DNA of 64,000 nucleotides from Rhodosporidiobolus odoratus (Eukaryota > Basidiomycota > Microbotryomycetes > Sporidiobolales > Sporidiobolaceae): assembly GCA_034387635.1 (NCBI GenBank), contig JAOANU010000001.1:1302001-1366000 (forward strand). The letters run 5' to 3'. The first letter of the stretch is position 1. Each line of letters starts with the position of its first letter. Both the position numbers and the translations under genes were made by a program. Shown in pieces: positions 12,217 to 24,968 of this stretch. The notes beneath the pieces are model-generated. The model saw nothing but the letters and a program-made list of their open reading frames with translations. It ran no database searches and was not told where the DNA came from.

Positions 12217-15200
12217 ATGCTATCCCGAACCGCCTTTCGAGCAGCGCTCTACGCTGTTCCTCCCAGAGTTGGTTCCACTTCATCCGCTTCCATCGCCACC
12301 ACTCTCCGAAGACGAACACTCGCTACCGCCACGGATCACACACCGTATGAGACTCTCGTCATCGGCGCCGGGCATGCGGGATGCGAGGCCGCGGCCGCCG
12401 CAGCAAGGGCCGGAGCGAGAACACTGCTCCTGACCCAGAGATTGGAGACCATTGGAGGTGCGCTGGCCGTTCCCACGCTTGCCTACAGTAGCTGACAAAG
12501 TTCACGTCGCCCAGAGATGAGCTGCAATCCGAGCTTTGGTGGTAGGCTCGGTGTTCTCGACGCTTTTCCCCGAGGAACAACTGAAAAAAGCGCTTTCTTC
12601 CCTTACAGGTATCGGCAAAGGCACCCTTGTTCGAGAGGTTGACGCGCTAGATGGACTGTGTGGGAAGATATGCGGTCAGTCCAGATTCTTCACCACCAGC
12701 CCACGACAGTCGTGCTGAACTTTCGTGACCTTTCTGCTTTCCCCCTCCGCGTTCCGGCGTTGTACTCTGTCTGTATGGCTCTCCGTACAGACAAAGCGGG
12801 TATTCAGTTTCACGTACTCAACAAGTCGAAAGGGCCGGCAGTACATGTCCGTCGGGCCACTTCTCTCCTGACCTTGAAACATTGCCTGACTTCCTCTCCT
12901 TGTAGGGCTACCGCGCGCAAATCGATCGGAAACTATACAAGCGGGAGATGCAGTCTGTCCTGTCATCCTATCCGAATCTTACCGTCCGGAAAGCGGCAGT
13001 CCAGGACATCGTGTTGTCAGATCCGGTGGAGGGTGAGCCGGATAGCGCAAGAAAAGTGATCGGGTTGCGGATAGGTACAGTTCAACTTCCGCCCGCAGAA
13101 GCATTGTAGCAAGCTGACCGCTCGCCGCACTGCAGACAACGGCGAAGTGATCTCCTGCAAATCCGTCGTCATCTCCACCGGGACCTTCCTAGGCGGCGAA
13201 CTCCACATCGGCCTCGAAGTCATCCCCTTTAAAGGTCGCCTTGACGAAGCCTCGGCGCACTCTCTCTCCGACTCGCTCCGAGAAGCAGGGTTCGAACTTG
13301 GGAGGTTGAAGACGGGAACGCCTCCGAGGTTGGCCAAGGATAGCATTCGGTTCGAGGGGTTGGGGGATCAGAAAGGGGATGTGCCTGCGAAACCGTTCAG
13401 TTTCTTGACGGATAGGGTGGCGAATGAGGTGTGTGCCTGCCCCGTCCCGTGAAGGCTCCGGGGTGACTAAACGCTTTGTTTCGGTACGCAGGACAACCAA
13501 GTCTCGTGCTATCAGACTTCGACCAACGAGGCTTCGCATGCTATCGTCAAGGCGAACATTCACCGTTCCGTCCATGTACGAGAAACCGTCAAAGGTACGC
13601 CAGGTTTTCACCTCTGATCATCGGCATTTCTTGCAGCCCTGCTGTCGAGCTGCATTCGTTGCCTGGTGAGACTGCAGCTGGAAAGCTGATCGTCCTCGTG
13701 CATACAGGACCGCGATACTGCCCATCGATCGAGTCCAAGGTTCTCCGGTTTGGCAGCAAGCTGGGTCACACCGTCTGGCTCGAACCCGAAGGCTATGACT
13801 CCGGTAAGTCTCGTCTTCTCTACTTTCCCCTCTACAGCTGTGCTGACCACGCACTTTCATTACAGATCTCATCTATCCGAACGGCATCTCGATCACCCTT
13901 CCCGCCGAGAACCAGCTCGAGCTGTTGCGGACTATTCCTGGCCTGGAAAAGGTTAAGATGGTCCAACCTGGCTATGGCGTCGAATACGACCATGTTGACC
14001 CTCGAGAGCTGAAGCGTACGCCCCACACCCCTTACTGACCCAGCTACCAGTGTCCTCTTAATCCTGATCGCAATTCGCTATCGCAGACACCCTCGAAACC
14101 CGCCGCATCTCCGGTCTCTTCCTAGCTGGTCAAATCAACGGCACAACCGGCTACGAAGAAGCGGCTGCTCAGGGTGTCTTGGCAGGGATCAATGCGGGAA
14201 GGGCTGCGGTCGGCAAGGAACAGTTGACGCTCAGTCGGGCAGATGGGTTTATTGGGGTGCTAGTGGATGATTTGGTCACAAAGGGGATCAATGAGCCTTG
14301 TGAGTCAATCTCTGCTCTGCTCTGTCTTTAGGTCCTTCGAGGCGGGACGCAGGATGCTTGGCTCACGACTGACCTTGCCTTGTACCACTTTCTTCGATTT
14401 CGCACCACTCTGCAGACCGCATGTTTACCTCCCGGTCCGAGTACCGCGTCTCCCTCCGCGCCGACAATGCCGACCTTCGCTTGACGGAAAAGGGTCGAAC
14501 TGTCGGCGTGGTTGGCGATGCAAGGTGGGCGGCTTTTGAACGACAAAAGGGCGAGATCGAAGAGGGCATTCAAGTGATGGAGAGATGGGAAATGGCACCT
14601 GATTGGTGGATTAGGAGGGGCTTTGAGGTTAGGAGGGATGGGAATAAGCGCAGGTTCGTCGACTTCCTCCTCGAAACTGGCAGAGCAGAACTGAGTCAAG
14701 CCTTGCCATCAACAGCGCCTTCGACCTGCTTCACTACAAAGACATCGATATGAGCAGTCTCTTGCCGCACGTGACCGGTCTCTCCGAACTGCCGCTCCGC
14801 ACCCTCGACAGGATCGGCATCGCTGGCAAATACAAACAGCACATTCTTCGCCAGTCGCACGACGTCGCCCTCTTCCTGAGGGACGAGAACCTCGTCATTG
14901 ACGAGAGTGTGGATTACGATTCGATGCCTGGCATGAGTATGGAGGTTCGGACGAGGCTGAGAGAGGCGAGACCGAGGACTTTGGTACGTTTCGCTAGAGC
15001 TGCCTCGCCCCCTGTCTTGCTGCACCCTCTCCAGTTCCTCCAGATTTCGTCGCCGCATGTTCCTGCACCTCCCCATATCATCCTCGTCTAGTCCCGCTTG
15101 AGCCTTGCATGATGCACGGACAGGCTGCTGATATCGTTTCTTTGTCCTTTTCTTTCGCCTCCCCGACCTCGCCCTTTTTGCATCCGCGCAGGGACAAGCC

Positions 15201-15350
15201 AAGCGTCTCGAGGGTGTGACACCGGCCTCTCTCGCCTGTTTGATGAAGTACGTGCGAAATGGGGCAGCACGACGAGCCGCAGCCGGACTCGAGGCTTCGA
15301 CCACGGGAGCCGCCGCTCTCGAGACGGGTTCCGTGCCGCTCGGGTTGTAA
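12217..15350 (+). CDS. MTO1: MTO1/GidA, mitochondrial tRNA 5-carboxymethylaminomethyl-uridine modification enzyme
   Basis: ATG 12217 opens an Arg/Ser/Ala-rich presequence ([28 protein letters not shown]) typical of mitochondrial import. The FAD dinucleotide fold follows ([15 protein letters not shown]), then the GidA signature across two introns ([20 protein letters not shown]), [17 protein letters not shown], the second signature [37 protein letters not shown] and MFTSRSEYR. The C-terminal helical region continues to a Leu-stop at 15348-15350. The enzyme works with MSS1/GTPBP3 to modify U34 of mitochondrial tRNAs. About eleven introns. Length is as usual for the family. No lesion seen. Confidence 0.95.
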
Positions 15351-16310
15351 AAGGGGTACTTCCAGAGTTCTTGTCGGATCTATGTCTGTTGTTACCATTT
15401 TGCATTCGCAACGCAGCGTCGTCTTCGCATCTCTTCCTTCTGTTTTTCTCTTTTTCAGGTTGACCGAGGAAAGTCCGAAGGCAAGGGTGGGGCAAGGGCG
15501 ACCTGTTCGTGTCTCCTAGCAGCGCTGTGCAGGTGCAAGGTTCTCTGCGGACGCCGGCGTGCTTAGTCTAGTTTCTCGACGTCGTTGCGGTGTCGAAAGA
15601 GGGATCTCCGTCCTTTGCCTTTGCCTTCGTCTCCTGAACACGAGTCTGTCTGCGACTGGCTAGTAGTACGTGAGTAAAGTACTTTCACCCTTGCAAGCTG
15701 TCCTTCTCAGGTGCGTCGCTCGGCTCGTTGTGCCTCTTCCCCTCATTCGCTCAACGTCTCTGGCTCCCCCCTCCTTCTCCTCGTCCTCTCGTATCTCTGG
15801 CTGGGTGAGACTAGCTTGATCCAACCCGCAACATCAGCCTACTGACTCACACCCTCGTCTCGTCGCCCTCCCCGTTCTCTTCGAGTAGCACTAGCTGTCG
15901 GCTCTCGATTCCTCGCCGTTCGTGAACCTCCCCTCTGACTTCGAGTCAGTCATCTTATTGCAGCGGTTGACTGGTGAGTAGCTACTGCCACTCTCCCTTA
16001 TATCCAAACCTCCCTTGCCCGACTCGAGAGGTGCGAGCGCTCTCCTTCTCAATGGACCGCAGCTGTTGGCTAACTCAAATACACGCGTCCATTTCCTAGC
16101 CATCACTCGACTTATAGAGCTCTATCGATTACCGCTATACAGCCCTTAGCTTAGTATCTCGCCCTTACCGACTTCAGATCGCTTTCCCTTGTCGATCGAC
16201 CTCTTTCACGCGCCCCTCTCTTCTCCGACGACAACTCCTCTCCGCGCCTTCGCCAACCCTCGTTCGCTCTTGTCCCAATCACGCACCCGACGTAGCTGCA
16301 CGACATCACC
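15351..16310. other. MTO1 3' end and long leader of MRN1
   Basis: 960 bp with no gene recognised. The right half is C/T-rich and looks like a long 5' leader for the RRM gene; GTGAGT at about 15970 could be a leader-intron donor. Long leaders are common on RNA-binding regulators, but this is inference. Confidence 0.4.
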
Positions 16311-19023
16311 ATGCAGTCGGAAGATCCCAAGCTCTACGCTGCCTTCCAGCCCAACAACTTCGCGTCGGCCGCCGCCGGAGCAACCCAAGCAGGTTCCTCC
16401 CCGGCAGCCTCAGGTCCTTCCAACGGCGTTCCCCAGTCTGACCTCGCCAACGGTACCACCACCGCTGACTTTGAGGCCATGAAGCGCTCGTTCGAGGGCG
16501 TCGCCATGGGAGAAAACGGTGCCACCCCGGCAGTTGGAGGAGGAGCAGGAGGAGCGGGCGGTGCAGCCCCGTACCAGGACGTTTACGCGGCGGCGGGCGC
16601 AGCAGGCTTCTCCCAGCCTCCGAATGGGCTATACCAGCAGAACGGCCACCCGCAACCTTCGCCTTACCTCGCCAACGGAGCAGCAAGCGTCAGCGGCGCG
16701 ACCTCGCCCGCTCAGCAGCATGGCGGCGTTCCTTTCGGTTCCCCGATCCCCGCTGGCGCTTCCGTACCTCCCAATACCCTCGGCGTCAACGGTGCTCCCG
16801 CTCCTTACGCCGGTTCCGCTTTTGATCCAATGCCTACCTCGCCCAACCCGTACGGTGGACCCGCTGCCGGCTCCTTCTCCTCCGGCCCTGGCTTTGCCCC
16901 GTCAGGCCTTGGGATCGGTAGTCCCTACATGGGCATGATGAGCCCCATGATGGGAATGGCAAGTCCCCAGATGGGAGGCCCCGGCGGAAACGGCGGCTTC
17001 GGCATGGGCTCGCCTTACCTGGGTGGAAACGGCCCGCATGGTGGCTTCCCTGGTAGTCCCAACATGTCTGCGACTCAGACCCCTACCGTGCGTCCTTTTC
17101 CTTTGACCTGGACGTGGTCTATGCCTTTTTTTCGTCCCTCTCTCCTCTCGCAACGCATCCTTACGGCTTGCTGCCCTCTCGGTGCGCGACTCCAACAGGG
17201 CCGTACCGTCTACGTCGGTAACCTTCCCTCGGATGCCTCGGTCGATGAGCTCCTCAGCCAAGTCCGCTTCGGTCCCATCGAGAGCATCCGCATCCTCCCC
17301 GAGAAGAGCTGCGCCTTCATCTCCTTCCTCGACCCGACCACCGCTGCTGCGTTCCACTCGGACGCTCTCATGAGGAAGATTAGACTGCATGAGCAGGACC
17401 TCAAGATTGGATGGGGGTGAGCACAGCTTTTTGCCTTCTCGTCTGGCGAGAATAGCTCATACTCACCTTCGGCCGTTTCTGCGCGTTCCGCGCTTGTAGC
17501 AAGCCGAGTGCCGTATCTGCCAACGTCCTCGCCGCGTACCAGCAATCCGGCGCGACCCGCAACGTCTACATCGGCAACCTCGACGAATCGGTCACCGAAG
17601 AGACCCTCCGAGACGACCTGTCCCGTTTTGGTCCCATCGACCAAGTCAAGATCGTCCGCGACAAGAACATTGGCTTCGTCCACTTCCTCAGCATTGCTAC
17701 CGCCATCAAGGTGGTGCAGAACTTGCCGCAGGAGAAGGAGTATGCCGGGAGGAGGGTCGCGTATGGCAAGGACAGGACGGCATATGTGCCCAAAAATCAA
17801 CATCAGCAGCAGCAGCACAATATGGCGGCGGCGGCGATGGGCAGTATGGCCGCCAACTATGGTGGATTCGGTGGGCTTGGGTTTGGGTCGCCCCAGCTTG
17901 GTGCGTACGGTTCCTCAGGCTCTGGCGAACATTTGACACTCACGGATGGACGATTCTCGTAGGCTTCGCGCAGAACCAGGACCCGAACGCTCAGCCCGGC
18001 AACCGGACCATCTACCTCGGTGTGCGTTTCTCTTCCGCCCTGGTCGTGCTACTGTAGCTTACATTCCCTGGTGTCGCAGAACATCCATCCCGAAGTGACG
18101 ACTGAGGAAATCTGCAACATCATTCGCGGCGGTATCCTCCAGCAAATCCGTTACATCCCCGACAAGCACATCTGCTTCGTCACCTTCGTCGACCCGCACT
18201 GCGCCCTCGCGTTCTATCAGACTGCGAGCTTCCAGGGCATTGCGCTGCACAACAGGCGGTTGAAGGTTGGATGGGTGCGCATCTTTCTCCACTTCTTTCG
18301 AGGACGGACGCCGGCTGACCTCCGCCTCCTGTTCCGTCTTGTTTTCGCAGGGCAAGCAATCCGGTCCTACTTCGCCCGGTATCGCAATGGTCGTTCAGGC
18401 CGGTGGTTCTCGCAACGTCTACGTAAGTCCCCTGCTGCATAATTCGTGCGACATTTCGAGCGAGACTCACCTCCCTCGGTTCGCAGGTCGGCAACATCGA
18501 GGACTTTGAGGCGTACACTGAGGAGAAGCTTCGCAAGGACTTTGGCGAGTACGGCGAGATTGAGCTTGTCAACTCGCTCAAGGAGAAGCAGTGCTGCTTC
18601 ATCAACTTTACCAACATTACCAACGCCGTGCGTTTTTTTCTCTGTCCGTCTGCGTCGGGTACAGCCGCTCACACGCTCTTTCGCGCGCAGATCAAGGCGA
18701 TCGAGGGCATCAAGCAGCACCCAGACTACGAGCAGCTCAAGATCTCGTACGGCAAGGACCGCTGCGGTGGAGCACCTCGCGCATTCCGCGGTTTTGACCT
18801 ACGCAACCAGCAGCGGGGTCCGCAGAACGGCAACGGTCCCCAGAATGGTGAGGGTGCCCCCTCCAACGGTTACCCTCGCTCGCCCTTCACCGACGTCATG
18901 TCCTTCCCGACTTCTCCCGTTCACCAAGACGGCATTCAGCTCGCCGACGCTGAGCAGCCCGGTCACGAAATCGGACCGCTGGTCATTGACGAAGCGGTCG
19001 CCGGCGCTGCCACTCAGGCTTAG
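16311..19023 (+). CDS. MRN1: MRN1/nrd1-like RNA-binding protein with four RRMs
   Basis: ATG 16311. A low-complexity Ala/Gly/Pro/Ser-rich N-terminal region of ~260 residues with Gly-Met patches precedes four RRMs. RRM1 starts [20 protein letters not shown]2 [20 protein letters not shown]3 [20 protein letters not shown]4 [17 protein letters not shown] and ends in [11 protein letters not shown] Gln/Asn-rich linker (HQQQQHNM) lies between RRM2 and RRM3. Four RRMs with the LKVGWGK and SYGKDRCG endings are diagnostic of S. cerevisiae Mrn1 and S. pombe Nrd1, which bind mRNAs and control differentiation, stress granules and cytokinesis transcripts. Introns often interrupt the RRMs; the stop is TAG at 19021-19023. 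Confidence 0.92.
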
Positions 19024-19833
19024 ATAGACGAGTGGTCTCGCACCCGACCTTCCCATCCCCCCTCCTTCAGCCTTTATCTTTCTCCCTCGCATCACCTTAC
19101 TTGCCACGTCCACCCCACCCCGCCGCCTTCGTCTTTCCCACATACACAACATGCTGCTTAGCTTCATCAAAGGACACTTTCCGGCGCGGCGAACCCCTCC
19201 TCTCGTTACCCTTTTTTGTGCCTGTCCCACCTTCCGCCGACGCCGATGAACGCCCTTGCCCTACCCACTGGACAATGGTTTTACCCCTTTCCCTCTCCTC
19301 GGTTTCCCTGTTCGTTTTCCTCGGTCTTCTCACTCGTCTCTGTGTTCCCTCTCTCTCTCCTCTCAGCTTCGATACAATACCCCCCTCGCGCACAATCTCG
19401 CTTAGCACCATCCGAACCGTCCATCCAACCATCGTCTCTCGCAAGGCATTTCCCTACTTTTCCCCCTCAAAAAGCACTCGCACGCCGTACCTTACACTTC
19501 CTACCCCTCCCCTTTACGTTTCGTGTATGCTCTACAGCTCACTACCCTACACACGATGACCATGCCTCTGCGAGGTGTTTTTTTTTCTCCTTCCTTCCCT
19601 TTTCGCCTTTTGTTCCCGCCTCTATGGGGCCAGCCGTTCGCGTTTTTCGTTCTCTGCACGCCCAGTAGTCCTTTTCTTCGCTCCGCGTTCTGTGTGTGTC
19701 TCTTCTCCGGGTGAAATGCAGGCCCTCCATTGTATCTAACCTTGGGCTTGCTCGCATACTGAACAGCAAGGCTCGTGATACTGGTAATACAGTCGGGTAA
19801 CGAACAATAACCCTATGCAACATTGTCAAGACT
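19024..19833. other. pyrimidine-rich 3' region of MRN1
   Basis: 810 bp between convergent stops. The plus strand is strongly C/T-biased from about 19040 to 19700, consistent with a long 3' UTR of the RRM gene. No coding pattern seen on either strand. Confidence 0.5.
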
Positions 19834-22006
19834 CTACAGCTCTCCCTTCTCAGCTAGCAGTCCAGGCCTACTCTCGTGCTTCTGCAGGTCGGACCTGCCT
19901 TCAAACACATCCGTGTAAGGCTTGACGTGCTTCAGTTTATGGGAGACAGCTTCGACCTTGTCGAGAATGCGGAGGATGTTTTCTGCCAGCAGACGAGTCG
20001 GATCAGCACGGCTCATATTGAGGAAGAGAGGAGGGGAAAGGGACGCACCGCTAGCGAGCCCGCGAATTTCCTTGTCGCTCCACCCGCGGCGGATCAGCTC
20101 AGCAATCAGGTTCGGGTACGTCGAGACGTCCTGCAGCCATGTACATCAAAGCGTTGTCAGCACGGTAATCACTCGAGAGACGGACGACCTGAAAAAGGGA
20201 AGGAGTCACCTCGAGCCCTTCTGGCGTCGACTCGATCCCGTCAAAATCGCTGCCAATGCCAACGTGTTGTCGTCCGGCGAGTCGACCGATGTAGTCAGCG
20301 TGATCTGCAGGCGAGTACACTCGTCAATCCATGACGAACGGCTCAAGAGGAGAGACAGACAGATACGTACCCGCCATGGCTTGAACGTCTGCTTTCCCCT
20401 CGGTCACGAACGGAGGCGAAAAGTTGAGCATAACAATCGCATCTCCTCCAGGGATCTCTTTGTCCATCTCATTCGTGCCGGCTCCCCATCCTTGACCGTG
20501 TTCACCATCTTCCGACAGGTTGAATTTGCCTCGGCGCGTCGGGTCGAGGTTGCCGATTCGGCGGAGGATCGAGTCGGGGACGCTGCAGGCAAGTTGGGAG
20601 AAGGTGCACCATCAGCTCGGCGTCAGAAATACGGGGACAGTGCAGAAGAGAAGGCGGGAGGAAAGAGGAAACCCTGGGCTCACTTCCTGACTACATCATG
20701 CACCCCCCTCGCATTCGAATGCGAAAAGATGACAGGCGCCTCACTCAACGTCAACGCATCACTCGCCGACTTGGGATGAGTATGCGAGACGTCGACCATC
20801 ATGCCCAATCGATTCATCTCTTTCACAGCCACTTTGCCAAAGGGCGAGAGACCGTCCCAGCGATGAGAGACGGGTTTGCCCATGTAGCCACAGGAGTCGG
20901 CCAAGGGGGAGTTGCAGGTGTGCGTGAGAGTGACGTAGCGCGCGCCGAGAGAGTAGTAGGTTCGCAGGGTGGAAAGGGACGAGCCGAGTTGGTGGCCTCT
21001 GCAGGTAAGAGTTTGAATCAGATCTACGATAGCGTCAAATTAAGGACGTGGTCGCAACCCACCCTTCTACGCCGAGCATGCCGCCAATTTTCCCTTTCTT
21101 CATTGCCTTCCTCCAGTCCTTTGCAGTCGCCGCAAACTCGAAAACCTGTTCCAGTGAGCGAGAAAAGCAGTGAGCTCTTCGAAGGTGTCCACATGAACAG
21201 GAGCGAACGCACGTCGTCATGCTTCTCCATCAAGAGTCTCGCGGTATCAATCTGCTCGAGCGTATCCCGCACCCTCCAGGTCGGGGTCGTAAAGTTCCCA
21301 TCGTTCTCTTCGGGGTAGCCGAGGTCTTCAGCGCACGGTACGAAGACGGACCAGAAACTGCCCAAACAAGCGCTTCAGCTGTGACTCGGCACAGATCGCG
21401 AAGCGGGAGAGATGAGAGACAATGCATGAAACGAACAATCCTCCGACTTTGCCTTTTCGCAATCGAGGGATGTCTACCTCCCCTTTCGTAGGCGCGCGCA
21501 AGTCAAACTCGGGGTCATTGATCTGGTTGGCGTAGTACCACCTGACAACCCGAGCAAGGGGTCAGTACGAGAGACAGAAAGAAAGACCGAAGTGGGGAGG
21601 AGAAGAAGAAAAGACGGCAACGTACCGAGCGAGAATAGGGAGGTCGATGTGACCATCTGCGAGACGCACAATCAGTTCCGAACTACTCAGCGGATACTTC
21701 TGCAAGGGGAAGGCTAGGGACGCAGACTGATGAGGGACTTTCCGACTTACCGATAACAGGACTCCTCCCAAGCAACCTCGTTCCCCGCTGGTATGGATCT
21801 TTCGGCAGCGGTGTAACCCAGTCCTTCAGCCCGTTTACTAGCCTTCTCAGCCCGTTGAACGATTTGGTAGTTCCAAAGGGCGAGGTGAAACTGATTAGGC
21901 AGCAAAGGGCGAGGATGGCGAGCAGGCGCTGAGGGAAGCGAGAGCGTTTAGAGGGTGCAGTACAGAGTGCTTCTGGGTCGGAAGGCGAGCTTGCAAGGCC
22001 TTTCAT
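19834..22006 (-). CDS. membrane (renal-type) dipeptidase
   Basis: Start chosen at ATG 22006 ([14 protein letters not shown]). Residues ~25-45 ([19 protein letters not shown]) form one hydrophobic signal-anchor. The catalytic peptidase M19 domain follows: DGHIDLP (first zinc ligands), [18 protein letters not shown] (bridging Glu), [32 protein letters not shown] and [10 protein letters not shown]. All family zinc ligands appear present. The enzyme hydrolyses dipeptides; the single N-terminal membrane span predicts a type II protein facing the lumen or outside. The protein ends [12 protein letters not shown] without a GPI-like tail. About nine introns. In-frame Met codons exist further upstream (to 22192), so the start is less certain than the rest. 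Confidence 0.92.
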
Positions 22007-22528
22007 GGTAAACAACGAGAACAGGAAGAGCAAGAATCGAAATCGGCCGGTCTGACAACGACGACCAGTCAAGGCTAAAAAGAGACGCCACCAGACTCCC
22101 AGGTCCAGCATCTGGACTAAGGTATATCGAAGCAGAGCAGGTCTGGAAAAGTAGAGCACGCCGGGGTCAAGCAGACAAAGAAGGACGGCCAAACATCATA
22201 ACGTGTCCGTTTGTCCCGTCCTCGTCTCACATTCGACGCCTTGCAATCCGTTCGACCGTCTGTTACATGCACGGAAGGAAAAAGAGGTACTGCTGAAACC
22301 GAGAAACTAGGCGATGATGATACGAAGGAGAGGAGAAAAGCAGGGTCTGGGTCTGCTGGGAACGCGGTTTGCTCAGGGAAAGGCGGCAAAAGACGAAGTC
22401 GAAGCGCCAATCGAGGGGGAGGATAGTGAGCGGGGCGAAGTTTAGATGGTGAAGAAGGGTTGATCGCTCTGTGATGGAGCACAAGTAAGTACCCAGCGAG
22501 CGGTCGGGGATAACCAGAGAAAAAGACA
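22007..22528. other. intergenic, no gene seen
   Basis: 522 bp between two minus-strand genes; it holds the promoter of the dipeptidase and the epsin 3' end. Nothing else recognised. Confidence 0.5.
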
Positions 22529-24532
22529 TCAACGCACACTCTGTTGCTGCTGCTGCTGCTGCTGACCCTGACCCTGACCCTGGTACCCCGTCGGCTGATT
22601 AAACTGCATCGGGGCCTGATAATTCCCCGTCGCGCTTCCAAACGGATTCAACGGTTTCGCCAACCCCGTCGTCTGAGGCATCATGGGTCCCTGACCCGCC
22701 GCGACCTGCTGCCCCGTCTTTTGCTGCCACACCGGTACGCGAGACGCGCCAATGTTGCCAAACGTGTCGAGACCGTCTTCCCGTCCGCCGGCGAGCATTT
22801 GGGCCAGTTCCGAGTGCTTGGCGTCGCCCGCCGCCTTGAAGCGAGGGCCGGTGCGTTGAGGTGCGAGAGCGGTCTGAGGGGCAGGGGAAGAAGCGGCGGC
22901 AGCGGGTTCGGGCTGAGGCGGAGGGGGTTGGTACGAGGTCTGCGGGACGGGCGGGGCGGGAGACGATGAAGGGGGAGGAGAAGCGAAGGCGGCGAAGGGG
23001 TTGTTGGCGCCAAACCCGGTCGCTTGCGGCTGAATCGGCTGTTGTGGTTGTTGAGCGAGTTGCTGTGCGTACAGCATTTGCTGTTGCCGCATGTGCTCTT
23101 CATAAGCTTGCTGTTGGGCATATTGCGCCTGCATCGCTTGCTGTTGCTGTTGAGCGAAGAGCATTTGCTGCTGCTCTTGCTGTAGACCGACGGAAGTGTT
23201 AGCGCCAGTTGGAAAGGCAGCACTGTGCGAAAGGAAGCGCACCTGTCGCTGTAGGTCGAGCAGTTGCTGCTGCCGCATGTACTCCTCCATCTGCGCCTGC
23301 TGTTGCGCCGCATACGGGTTGAAGCTCTGCCAACCAGTCTGCATCGGCTGCTGCACTTGCGTTGCCGAGTCCATGTCGATAAGCGAGTTGTTTCTGCGTT
23401 ATCTAGGGATCAGTCCGCAGCCCAGAACGAAGAATTGGAGACATGACGCACTGCTGCTGGTCATCAAACAATCCTCCTCCCCCGTTCGCCGCAAGCTCCC
23501 TCTGCCTCCGCTCCTCTTCTTCCCGACTGAGCCTCATCGCCTCTTCCATATCCTTATCCCCCTGCTCCCGTCGCTGCTTCCTCGCCTCATCCTGCGCTGA
23601 CCGCTTACTCGCCTCGATAGCAGCCTGAAGATCCGCATCGCCCCCTCCAGCCGCAGGAGGGGACGCCCGAGATGGTCGCTCTCGTCGTTCCTCTCCTCGT
23701 TCTCCAGCCATGCGGTTTCGCATGTCCTTGCGAGACGCACGTTGCGAGTTCATGCGCTTCTCGTCGAGGAGAAGGTTGGTGATGTCTTTGGCTTTTTGTC
23801 GGACTGGGGGCGGAGGAAAAGGTGGGAATGAGACGGCTGAAGGACAAGTGAGAGTGCGTACCGTTCGCGCCCTGATCCTTTCCAGTTTCGTCAATGTACT
23901 GGAACTCCTTCAAGGTCTTGATGATGTAGAGGTTCTCGCTGCAAGGAGGAAAAGATCAGTCCCGGAGGGAGAGGCAGGACAGGAAGGCTCAAGGGCGCAC
24001 CGGAAGTACTGGACGACGTTCTCACTCCCGGCATGGAGGATGTAGTCGAGGACAGTGAGGGACTTGAAGACGTGTCGCCAGTTTTTGCCCTTATCGTTGA
24101 GGCGCTTGTCGAGCATTTCGATGATCTCGACAAAGTCGTTTCTGCTCGGCTGTTGAGTCAGTGCCTTCTCCTCGACAGATCCGATGGGTCAACGTACTGG
24201 TTGAATGTCATGGCTGCGATCTCGCTCATCCTGCGCCAGAGGGGAGGAGGGAAATCAGCACCGCCCCCACTTCTGATAAAAGGAGGAGGATAGGCGTACT
24301 GTGTACCGCTAGGGCCCCAAGGATCGTTCGAGGTGGCATCCCTAATTTTTGCCTGAGTGTCGGAGTAGCCTTTGATCGAGTTCTTGGCTACTCTGCGAGG
24401 GTGAAGGAGCGGACAAAGGAGGGAGCGATGCGGACGGAGAGGGAGGATCAGCGAGAGAGCCCCGGCGGTGTATGCGGTGACAGTCAAGGCATACCGCATT
24501 ACGCTCTTTCCCATATTCTGCATAGCCGACAT
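22529..24532 (-). CDS. epsin, ENTH-domain endocytic adaptor
   Basis: ATG at 24532 (MSAMQNMGKSVM), intron, then a complete ENTH domain: VAKNSIKGYSDTQAKIRDAT, SNDPWGPSGTQMSEIA, FVEIIEMLDKRLNDKGKNW, HVFKSLTVLDYILHAGSE, ENLYIIKTLKEFQYIDE and GANVRQKAKDITNLL. Two ubiquitin-interacting motifs follow (DADLQAAIEASKRSA and KDMEEAMRLSREEEE), then a clathrin box (LIDMD), a long Gln/Met-rich region, and NPF motifs (NNPFAAF, LNPFGSA) for EH-domain partners. It links PI(4,5)P2, ubiquitinated cargo and clathrin at endocytic sites. The reading ends QQQSVR-stop right after a CAG run; a further small 3' exon beyond a GTGCGT there cannot be excluded. Confidence 0.93.
22545..22583 (+). repeat. CTG trinucleotide run and CCCTGA hexamers
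   Basis: Six to seven CTG units are followed by three CCCTGA-like units. On the coding (minus) strand they encode the Gly-Gln then poly-Gln C-terminus of the epsin, so length changes keep frame. Confidence 0.8.
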
Positions 24533-24968
24533 GTTGAGGATAGATTGATCGGGTTCTCGGGTGGTGGGCGAGAGCAAGTCGGTGACGAGGGGAAACGACC
24601 ACAACGATGGTCGCTGCAAGGGTAGATGGCTTGTGGGCGAAGCTCTGCTAGCCGGTTTGGGTTGATTTGTATGCTTGTGAATGTCAAGCTCGCTAGTGAT
24701 CAAGCGAGAACTGCGGCTGGGTCGACTGGTCGAGGCCAAGGTCAAGGCTAATTGAGGTTAGCAAACCTAATCAACTGTAATCTAGATATCTCGAACAGGA
24801 CTTTAGCTCAGGGGAGGTGCTGGATGTTACCCCACATGGACTCGACAGTCTCAACTTCGGCTTGACCGGCAACTCGGTTCTTCCCCATCTCCTGGTCCTC
24901 GGTCTCACTGGCAGCGTTCCTGCTACACCCGACTCCCTTGCTCACCTGTTGCACACTTCACTCACATC
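24533..24968. other. divergent promoter region of epsin and DAK
   Basis: 436 bp between divergent start codons. No gene seen; it should hold both promoters. Confidence 0.5.
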
